Positions 55,701 through 64,000 of a DNA stretch of 64,000 bases are shown in pieces; positions within the stretch are counted from its first letter, which is position 1, and the number at the start of each line of letters is the position of its first letter. Source of the DNA: Dacryopinax spathularia (taxonomy: Eukaryota; Basidiomycota; Dacrymycetes; Dacrymycetales; Dacrymycetaceae); NCBI GenBank assembly GCA_037974965.1, contig JBBPFI010000019.1:82555-146554 (forward strand). The letters are read 5' to 3'. The translations under genes were made by a program, and so were the position numbers. The notes under the pieces are model-generated. The model did not search any database, was not told the origin of the DNA, and was given only the letters and a program-made list of their open reading frames with translations.

Positions 55701-58700
55701 TACGGCTCTCCATCTTCTTTATCAAAGGTAATTATCAGGTTTTAGTTCTAGTTAATTTATTAAGAGCTATTCCATCGTATTTACCCGAATGAATTTTTGT
55801 ATGGCAAGAAAAACAAACCGGAATTTGTTTTCTATTTAATTGTTTCATAATTTGTGTAAATCCCTTAGTTTTCCCTTTTTTAATATGTTTTACATGATGC
55901 ATTTGAACATTCTCACTTTCTCCACATATTAAACAATCTTGATCTCATAAATGTTGAGATCTCACCTCAAAATATTTGACTGAAAATGGGTCAAAGTTAA
56001 AATATTCACCTAGTTTAAAAGTACGATCTCTACTTAAAGTATCAGGTTGATAAAGTCTTATTACTCGTTTATTGTCCTTTACATTGTAATAAATAGTAAT
56101 AGGATTACCATATTTTTTTCATACTTGTTTAGGACTTATATTTAATTTTCTTGCTAGTGTAAACACTGCGGAAAATTTTAATATCCATAATATATAACTT
56201 AATTGATTTCTATTTTCCACAAAACTATAATAACCTAAAATACCCCTAATCACCGCATTATATTTTAAGATAATCTCTTCAGGTTTTAAATAAATTCATT
56301 TTGTCACGGCTTTTGGTTTGGTCCTTAGTCCTCCATGGGCATATCCTTGATCAATTAATTTATCAATCAAGAATTTTATGGGAGCCTCAATTATTATAGA
56401 AGCATAACTTGGTCTTCTTATTACTTTAGTAGATTTAACGGTCGAAAGTTGTGATTCTGTGTATCTACGGTTTCTTCTTGAAATTAAAAATCCAAGATAT
56501 TTTACTTTTTCTGTTTCAAGGTGAGTTATTTTTGTTTTATCATCATTAAGAGTTAGTAATAAAGTGTTATTGAGAAAGTCTTTTACCTCTTCTTTTATTT
56601 TCTTAGCAAACTCTAAAGATCCGCTTATTCCGATCACTCAATCATCAGCATACCTATTATAATAAACCCGTGTGGCTGTGCTATCATTTCTTATTACACT
56701 AGGTGTTTTAATTAAATTAGTTTTTAGAGTTCTAAGTTCGTTAATTTGTTCTATACTTAAATTTTCTTGGTTTTCCAATTCTGATATTTGTTTTTTTAAT
56801 TTTAGATATTTTGGATTACCTTTAGATACTCTTTTACTTAGATCAGTATACTTAATTTGAAGATCTTCCATAAATACATCAAATTCATGAAGATAAATAT
56901 TAGATAGTAAAGGAAATAAAACCCCTCCTTGAGGTACTCCTAGATTAGATTTACTAAAGTTACCATCATTGATGTACCCTGCTTTTACTAGTTTCCAATA
57001 TAAATCAATTAAATTCTGATCTTTTATTTGTTTTTTTAGTAATTTAGCTAGCAAATGATGATCAATATTGTCAAAGTATCCCTTTATATCACCTTCAATC
57101 ATTCAGGTAATACCATTTCATTTTCTCACTTCGTATACCGCTGTTATAGTAGATCGATTTGGTCTAAATCCATGAGATGTATTAAGAAAAATCGGTTCAT
57201 ATACTGATTCCATCATCATCTTTATAGCCTGTTGAATTATTTTATCTTTTGGTGAGGGAATACCCAGAGGTCTCATTTTTCCATTAGATTTAGGAATATA
57301 GACTCTTAATGAGGGTTTAAAATGAAAATCTCTGTTTTTCATTTGTTCTATAACTTTTTCACCTCAAGTTATTGATATATCGTCAAGGGTTTCTTGGTCC
57401 GTACCCTTTGTCATATTTCCGGGTTTAGATTTAAGGATCTGATAAGCAGATTTATACAAATTTATGTCAAACAATTGCTTATACGAACATTCAATCTCCT
57501 GTTTTATCTCAGAATTGATTACTCTTTTTTTGCCCGTCGAATAGTGTCTATCGGAAAGGTTTGAAAGAGTATTAGAAGACTGTCTTCCTTTTGAGAAAAT
57601 ATCTCATACTACGAAAACTCCGTTTCCACGATATATATTTTTGCTATACCGTTTATTGGTTCCAGCCCAATAATAGGAGTTACCTCCCTTAGGAAATCCC
57701 CAATTCCTATTATTACTGAAATCTTCTGTTTTAGATTCTAAATTCTGTCCTGCCAGTTGCAGTGAATCTCTAAATGTGACTATATTTTTCAACTGAACTT
57801 TAAAAAATATATTTAGATAGCCTATAAAAATATCCGCATGGGCTAGAGTAGTGTTAACTCGATAAAATTTAAATAAATGAATCATGACAGAATTAGGTAG
57901 ACCATTATTCTTGCTAAGGATATTATTAGCGCAAATAGTCTTTACAGGCATGCTACACTCCCCTAGTTTTTCAACATCGGATAAGCCTGTTCCTTTATTG
58001 CCTAATGTCACAAGGCAAACAGCTAAGCTGCATCAATAAGAATAATTAGAGGGCGCACTTCAGTATCATTGATGCAAAATATAAGGTTAAACATAAAAAA
58101 TATTATATTTAATTCTTATATTTATTCGACTGTACATAAAGCAATAAAACAAATAAATATATATTTAAATTTTATCACCCACCAGTGACCCAGTCTGTGG
58201 CAACCATAAAATTTTTATAAATTTTTATAACTGACAGTCTTGTATTTAATCTGATACAAAAAATTAAAATATTTTAACTGTTTTCACTAGCATCGCCAAA
58301 AATAAAAATAGTATAAATTTAAATTTATATATCTAACCTATTAATATTTTCACAAAGTATGTCTACTAAGTAAAATCATATAATTTATATAGACATTTAT
58401 ATAATTCACGACTATCAATAAAAGTTTATTCCTATTATTTTTTTTTTTTTTAAATTATTTACAAACCTAATTTATATAACATAGATGTATGGAAATAAGG
58501 TAAAACTAACTTTGCATTAATGCAAAGTCCTTTTTTATATAAATATTATATTTACCTTTAATAGAAATTTCTTGCATAGTACAATTTAATAAAAAATTTA
58601 TTTCTTCGCCACGCGAGTCGCCACGCGAGAAATTATTATTAATTTAAATATCTCTTCTTTAGTAAAAGAATGTGTAGCTATCCTAACCCCTGGATTCGCA

Positions 58701-60955
58701 TAACCACCATCATCCATTAACCATATAGCTAAACATTGAGGAGTTAAATAAAATTCTAAATTAACAGGTACTTTTTTTATACCATTTTCAAAAAAAATTC
58801 ATATATTCAATAAAAACTTCTAAAAGTATAAGTATTAAATTCAAATCCACTATAAATATCTGATTTACCCTTTATTTTTCTTTCATATTTTCTAGGTTTT
58901 AAATTACTACAATAACCTCTTAAATAAAAAAAAGAATATAAAAAGAACAAATAATCTTTATGAATCACACTTTGTTTTATTGCAATTCTAACCCCTTCAC
59001 CAGAACGGTTATTAGCATAACCATCTCCTAATAATAATCCGAAAATAACTGAAATAACATCTTGATTATGTGGACCTATTCTTTGAATAGATCTACAGTA
59101 AGTATGAAAAGATTTAGTATTAGAATTTTTCTTACAATAAAAATAAAAAGGACAAGATACTATAATTAAATTATTAAAAAAAAAATTATTGTCAAAAAAA
59201 TAATATAAATTATATTCTATTGATTTCTGGCCATCATTAAAAAAACCAGCAACTTTAATTGTCAATGTTGGTGATATTACTTCATCTAATAAATATAATA
59301 ATTTAAATGATGGAAAAGCAATAACCATTAATATAAGAGCTGGTGTAATTGTCCAAATTAATTCTATTAGTGTCTTTACATAAATATTTTCATATTTAAC
59401 AGGACTATATCTTACCATTAATTTTTATTATAAAATGGTTTCCACGTGTAGTCTCTAAGGATCCTACTAAACTATTTAATATCTAGTGGTTTCCTGTTGA
59501 TAGTCCTTTTAGTTTTCTTTTGGAAAGTTAGACCTAAAAATAGGTTTGTAAATTTTTTAGTTACTAAAATTTTCATGAATTTTCAACATATAGTGGAATT
59601 TTAATCATTGTTTTTTTTAAGTTTATTTGAGAATAATGCGAATAAATCTATATTTATTTTTAAATCATTTTTCACGCCACGCGGGGTATTTAAATACAAT
59701 CTTATAGTATTACTACTAATACCTAAAAATTTAGCAGCTTTTCTGATTGAAAAAAAATTACCTATTACTTTAATTTCTTCTAAATCAGATTTTTCCTGTA
59801 TATTTACAATATAACCTTTACTAGCACTCATTTTTAATCAAGTTGCTTCAGAGTGTTTTCTACCTAAAGCTTTTTGACTCATTAACTTTTTAGTTTCTTC
59901 AGTATGATTCTTACCCTTTTCTCTAAGAAAAAAGCTTTTTATTAAAAAAAAAAATATACATATTTTTTTTTTAATAAATGAAATAAAGGATTGTTTTTAT
60001 TAATTTTCTTTAAAGACATAAGTGCTTTGGTTGCTTCACTATGAGTACGCCCAAATAAAGCTGACTTTTCTTTAATATAAATTCCCTTTAAAGATTTACT
60101 GATTTTTTTCTTAGTTTCTTCAGTATGTTTGCGACCTAAAGAACTACCTGCTATTTTTAAAGTATTGTACTCAGGATTCAATTTATCTAAATAATATTGT
60201 TCTCTTTTTGTTAAGTTATTTATATCACAGTATTCTTCCTTACTTTTTTTTTTTTAATAAGGATCTTTAAAAAATAAATTTATTTTTTAAAGAAAAATTT
60301 CTAAAAAAAATTAGAATAACCGTATTTAATTAAATCCCTACTTATTACCATTTAAAAATAAATTTTATTTTTAAATTAGGTTATTTATAAAAATATGCAA
60401 TATTTTTATAAATTACAAGTGTTTTTCTATTTTGTAAATAACTAAGATTGAAATATCTAATAAATCTTTTAGCTAATTTAATTGATTGCCCAACATAAAT
60501 GTCATTTGTTAATTTATTAGTTCATTTATAAATACCTGATTTATATTTATTATCTTTTATTATTAATTTTCTCATAGAATAAGCATCATCATAAAATTTT
60601 ATACTATTAATCTTTGATGAAGTTGCTGAAGAGCTTGTACTATAAAAACGTACATACTTAATCTAAACTTAAAACACTTTTGAATAGGCACACGTGTACC
60701 ATGATTTAAATATTTATAAACTATTGCGGAATTTTTAGTATTAAAATAGTACATTACTGAAATTAATACCCATAAAACTCCAAAAAATATTACTACTAAA
60801 AAAAAGAATATAGTATTATGAAGTGTAGTTATTCCTTCAAAGCCTGGTGTAGCACCATCTTGAAATCCTAAAGCTCATGGTAATGGAGCATCATTATATA
60901 AATATAATGCACTAAAAATATTATTTAATATTGTATGAAATTTTGATAAAAACAT
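52731..60955 (-). CDS. cox2: cytochrome c oxidase subunit 2, five exons
   Basis: CuA-bearing subunit of complex IV, 262 residues. Exons are 60955-60698, 59373-59245, 58074-58059 (16 nt), 55607-55291 and 52799-52731; the phases sum exactly. Landmarks: [62 protein letters not shown] and the CuA site [14 protein letters not shown]. The last exon reads [12 protein letters not shown] and ends TAG at 52731. Introns 1 and 2 are group I, 3 and 4 group II. Trp residues of HQWYW use TGA. Confidence 0.94.
52800..55290 (-). CDS. cox2 intron 4, group II, with RT-maturase-HNH ORF
   Basis: It begins GTGCGCGGTG after GVYHGFM. Domain V is GAGCCGGATGATGTGAAAAT...GTCCGGTTC (about 52850-52895). The ORF runs in frame from the exon to TAG at 52900. 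It shows [71 protein letters not shown], a maturase domain, and the HNH signature [17 protein letters not shown], with CRVCHMDRH. All catalytic parts look intact. Its GC content is clearly higher than the surroundings, pointing to recent arrival. Confidence 0.92.
55608..58058 (-). CDS. cox2 intron 3, group II, with RT-maturase-HNH ORF
   Basis: It begins GTGCGCCC after the 16-nt exon 3 and ends CGACCCTAC before GTTATGAATATTC. Domain V is GAGCCGTATGCAGTGAAAGT...CGTACGGTTC. The ORF is continuous from the exon to TAA at 55732 with TGA as Trp. It shows [69 protein letters not shown], and an HNH tail [17 protein letters not shown] with [11 protein letters not shown]. Appears intact. Confidence 0.92.
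58075..59244 (-). pseudogene. cox2 intron 2, group I, with damaged LAGLIDADG ORF
   Basis: The ORF continues from TLTIKVAG and has [21 protein letters not shown], then [25 protein letters not shown] frameshift at a run of T near 58795 separates it from [27 protein letters not shown] double CGCCACGCGAGT GC cluster (58607-58632) and a palindrome (TTTGCATTAATGCAAA, near 58513) are inserted further on. The end MLYKLGL matches cox3 intron 2. The group I core follows at 58090-58330. Confidence 0.78.
59916..59980 (-). repeat. double-hairpin element, family C (in GIY-YIG ORF)
   Basis: 65 nt. Stems TTATTAAAAAAA...TTTTTTTAATAA and CTTTTTTCTTAGAGAAAAG. It separates NNPLF from GKNHTEET; excision gives [13 protein letters not shown], a perfect NUMOD3 repeat. 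Confidence 0.82.
60270..60297. repeat. 28-bp perfect palindrome
   Basis: CTTTAAAAAATAAA followed by its exact reverse complement, within the GIY-YIG ORF of cox2 intron 1. It is one of three palindromes within 150 bp. Confidence 0.9.
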
Positions 60956-62300
60956 TAATATTAACTAAAAAAAAAATACGCAAAAAAATAATTCTAAGTA
61001 ATATTAAAAAAAATATTTTTTTAATATTCTTAATACTTTATTTTAAAGAAATTCGTTCGAACGACAAAAAATTATTCCGTTTAGACAGAACGGAATAAAA
61101 TTTTGATGCCGTTTTTACAGCGCGTTTCGATGAAAAATTTAAAATTTAAAATTTAAACCTAAAAAGGAATAAATAATAAAAGTTTTCTTTAAAATAACCA
61201 AAAAACAAATGAATAAGCGTTATTCCTATTATAAACAAAATTTAAAAAAAAATTAGTTTGTTAAAATTAAAATATAAAAATAACAAACTAATTTTTTAAA
61301 CCAATTAAAAAAATAAAATTTAATTTATAAATTTAATTGTAATATCCGGACGGATCCGAAAAAAAGGGTAATATGAGATATTTAATAATATATATACCCA
61401 GGGCTTAAAAAAAAAATATTTTTTTTTTACAGCTAAGATTTACTATTATTATTAAATATTCACTTACCTAGATGCTTAAGATTGAAATATTTTTCAATCT
61501 TAAACTAAAACTATGTATTAAAAAAAAATAAAAACACATTCATTAATAATAATTAATAATATTTTAATATTTTTAATTATCATTAATAATAATTAATAAT
61601 ATTTTAATATCTTTATAACGATTTAAAGGGGTTATGTTATGTTATAAAAATAAATAATAAAAACTAAATATATAAAAAAAAAAGGACTTAAATTAATATA
61701 AAATATCTTAAAAAACTTACCTAGTAACAAATGTTAATTTAATGATAAGATCTAATTTATTTTATTAACTAATCTTATAAATAAATAATACTTAATTCTA
61801 TTTTCTTAATAAAATTAAAATAAAAAATTAATAGAATATAAATTAATATAAAACTAAATATAAAAGGATATAACCTAGCCCTCTATTTTTATTTCTGTGA
61901 TTCGGAGTGGATCATTAATTTTCTTTCCGTTACCCAAGCTAAAATTAAACTATATAAATTAATCATTTTATTAATATATAAAAAATAAATAAAAATATTA
62001 AAACTAATATAAAAAGATTAAAATGAGATCTAAGAGCGAACGAAGTTAACCTAATTAAAAAAAAAATCATATGTTTAACTAATATTTGAATAACTTTTTT
62101 TAGAATTACTTTAATAAGATCAGGGTTTTTTCATATTTTATATACTAATATTAATTTATTTTTAATTCATTTATGAAATAAAAAATACATATTAATATTA
62201 TATCTTATTGCTACTCTAATTATAATTACATAATCATAAACTTTATTTAGGATTTTCTGCATGGCGACCGCACAAGAATTATATACCTTTACAAATTTAC
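60956..62300. other. AT-rich spacer with a direct repeat
   Basis: Two adjacent copies of about 38 bp (CATTAATAATAATTAATAAT then ATTTTAATAT) at about 61539-61615. An A/T palindrome near 61405-61430. No gene seen. Confidence 0.6.
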
Positions 62301-63137
62301 CTAGCGATTTACAATAACAATAATTAAATTTAAATTATAGTCAAATATGGATATTATTCTATACTTCATAGCTCAATATTTTAATATTATTTTATACTTC
62401 TTAATTGTATATTCTAATTTTATCTTTGATCAAAGACAAGTTAGAAAATTGGATTTATATTTTTTATTATACTTATCCATTAATAATTTAAAAATTAGCT
62501 CAGTATAATTTAATCTATCTCTAAAGTCATAAATAATACAAATCAATTTTATTCCAAATCATATATTCTCTTTCACATTTTTAATTTCAGATCCTATTTT
62601 CTTTATCACATTTTTTATATAAGTACATTTTCGTGAAAAAAATAGTAATAACATTATAATTATAATAAAAAAAAAAATATATCAAATGTAAGAACCATCT
62701 CTGTCCACGTCACTTATATTAAAAGAAAATAAATATATACTAAATCTCACATTCTTTAATAATTTTAAAAATATAATTCACTCTATAAATTTTCTTATTT
62801 TATAAATTATATTTCTACAAATATCTATTATATAAAATATTATATCTAATCTCAAAGACAAATTAAGAAATTTAAATTTATTTATAATTAATAAAAATAA
62901 TAAAAAAATAAAGATCTTTAAAAAGTAATATATTAAACCATATGACGACCCTAATTGAAATCATATAAAAAATAGAAATAAATATATCTTTAATAAAAAT
63001 AAAAGTAAAAAAATAAATATAAAAAAAATTTTTACGCCTACGGCTAAAAAAGATTTATCCTTACGCGTGACAATACGCATAGCAAATAAATTAAATCATT
63101 TTGAATAATAAATATACTTAAAAATATTATCTTTCAT
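62301..63137 (-). CDS. unrecognised 278-codon ORF overlapping the end of nad3
   Basis: Visible only when TGA is read as Trp: about eight TGA codons interrupt it under the standard code. ATG at 63137 overlaps the nad3 stop by 11 nt; TAG at 62301. Two to three strong hydrophobic segments near residues 35-90 and 165-180 alternate with Lys/Asp-rich stretches (SDVDRDGS, KKIGSEIKNVKENI, DFRDRLNYTELIFKLL). The overlap suggests co-transcription and coupled translation with nad3. An open frame of this length is very unlikely by chance at this A/T content. Family unknown. Confidence 0.72.
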
Positions 63138-63512
63138 TTTTATTACTCGAATGTAATGGTAAAACATTTTTAATTTTTAAAGCTCCTTTACCTATTTCAT
63201 ATATAAATCCAAAGGTTAATAATACAAAAAATAACATTGCAATAATTAAACCATAAGAATCTACATTTTTAATAGAAAGAACAATAGGTGCAAACAGTAT
63301 AAGCTCTACATCAAACACCATAAATAATAAAGCTAAAAGAAAAAATTGAACATTAAAAGCTGATCTTGTTTGTTCTCCTACAGGATGAAAACCACATTCA
63401 TAAACTTCTACTTTTTCAGCATAAGGTTTATGTACTGCTAATAATAGATTTAGTAATAATAAATTTATTACTAATATTGGTATAAATATAAAAAAACTAT
63501 AAAGGTTGTCAT
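63127..63512 (-). CDS. nad3: NADH dehydrogenase subunit 3
   Basis: Complex I subunit. Landmarks: KPYAEKVEVYECGFHPVGE, RSAFNVQFFLLALLFMVFD and ELILFAPIVLS. The expected ATG at 63512 is one base out of frame with the body; the body frame has a TAA 12 nt upstream of AATGAC and no ATG. A single extra T in the run of seven T after ATGACAACCTTTATAG would join them. So this is either a sequencing or true frameshift, or a non-ATG start. Stop at 63127. Confidence 0.9.
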
Positions 63513-63519
63513 TACTTCT

Positions 63520-64000
63520 TTATAAAAAAAAACTGGCTTCAGCACAAAGTAGTGCACTATTTAGTATAAATGAGGATTTAAATATAAAAGCTAAAATAAA
63601 TAAAGTTAAAAATGAAATAATAAAACTTTGATAATTATTAATAATTTGAAAATCTTTAATATAACTGTTCAATAATCTTGAGATTAGATAATTTCTCAAA
63701 AAAAGATTTGTAATCGTATCTTCAGGATAAGATGTATATTTATATATTTTTAGAAATAAACCTTCTGATGAAAAACATAATACTCTTATTATTTTTAAAT
63801 AATAAGAAGCACTTACTACACTAACAAGTATAGCTATAAAAGACATAAAATAATATCCACTATATAATGTAGCAAATAATAATTGTTGTTTTGCAAAAAA
63901 ACCAATCATAGGCGGAGTACCTGCCATTGAAAATAAACAAACTGCAAAACTTAAAGATAATAAAGGAAAAATATAAAATAAACCTTTTAAATCTTCAATG
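63520..64000 (-). CDS. nad2: NADH dehydrogenase subunit 2, C-terminal part
   Basis: Runs off the right edge. Contains LSLSFAVCLFSMAGTPPMIG, FFAKQQLLFATL, and SASYYLKIIRVLCF, the conserved end of Nad2. Stop TAA at 63520, 7 nt from the nad3 ATG, the usual tight nad2-nad3 pairing of fungal mitochondria. Confidence 0.94.
   Translation of the reverse strand, partial: IEDLKGLFYIFPLLSLSFAVCLFSMAGTPPMIGFFAKQQLLFATLYSGYYFMSFIAILVSVVSASYYLKIIRVLCFSSEGLFLKIYKYTSYPEDTITNLFLRNYLISRLLNSYIKDFQIINNYQSFIISFLTLFILAFIFKSSFILNSALLCAEASFFL

Larger units (their letters stand above)
59374..60697 (-). pseudogene. cox2 intron 1, group I, with GIY-YIG/NUMOD3 endonuclease ORF broken by palindromes
   Basis: The ORF begins in frame after NHG-T. 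The catalytic module is [20 protein letters not shown] then KLAKRF. Palindromes at about 60385-60412, 60345-60375 and 60270-60297 break it before [19 protein letters not shown]. Four NUMOD3-like repeats ([56 protein letters not shown]) follow, the third split by a family C element at 59916-59980. A helix-turn-helix-like end ([20 protein letters not shown]) stops at 59601. Core with AAGATATAGTCC lies just upstream of exon 2. Confidence 0.82.

Overview
The window is a slice of a large, intron-rich fungal mitochondrial genome, most likely from a filamentous basidiomycete. The reasons are very high A+T, TGA read as Trp in every conserved gene (code 4), compact mitochondrial tRNAs, atp6, cob, cox2, cox3, nad1, nad2, nad3, nad4, nad6 and rns nearly all on the minus strand, and group I and group II introns carrying LAGLIDADG, GIY-YIG and reverse-transcriptase ORFs. 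The only clear plus-strand genes are trnS(UGA) and a plasmid-like ORF at 39406-40794. The exact taxon cannot be read from the sequence.

Layout. 1-3674: cox3 (partial, last exon left of the window) with three group I introns. 3884-4975: trnS, trnM, trnY, trnF, trnC. 5097-11950: small-subunit rRNA split by a LAGLIDADG-bearing group II intron and two related group I introns. 11983-13592: trnL, trnR, trnL, atp6, trnD. 14350-36262: cob, with nine introns and up to four copies of its 3' end, each followed by an accessory membrane-protein ORF. 36810-37320: trnI and two trnW genes (CCA and UCA). 37115-44365: two copies of a trnW-trnR-trnC-nad6-trnN-trnP block either side of the plus-strand ORF. 44548-47729: nad4 and nad1. 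49619-60955: trnV, a 908-codon accessory ORF abutting cox2, and cox2 with four introns. 62301-64000: an unrecognised 278-codon ORF, nad3 and the end of nad2.

The standout signal is a set of short double-hairpin elements. Families A and B sit at fixed nucleotide positions inside the conserved catalytic motif of LAGLIDADG homing-endonuclease ORFs. Family A splits the codon of the catalytic acidic residue. Family B sits after the second base of the codon just before the motif glycine. Removing each element restores an uninterrupted motif. They look like mobile elements that prey on mobile elements, or like segments skipped during expression. Further palindromes and GC-rich clusters (multiples of CCACGGCTGC and CGCCACGCGG) riddle spacers and endonuclease ORFs.

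The second theme is accessory ORFs attached to the 3' ends of respiratory genes. Three 3'-terminal cob exons are arrayed in tandem, and the one nearest the last intron carries a nonsense codon. The last cox2 exon overlaps a giant ORF in another frame, and two candidate splice acceptors 5 nt apart would switch between normal cox2 and a fusion. A duplicated tRNA-nad6 block has decayed reciprocally, so each copy keeps genes the other has lost.
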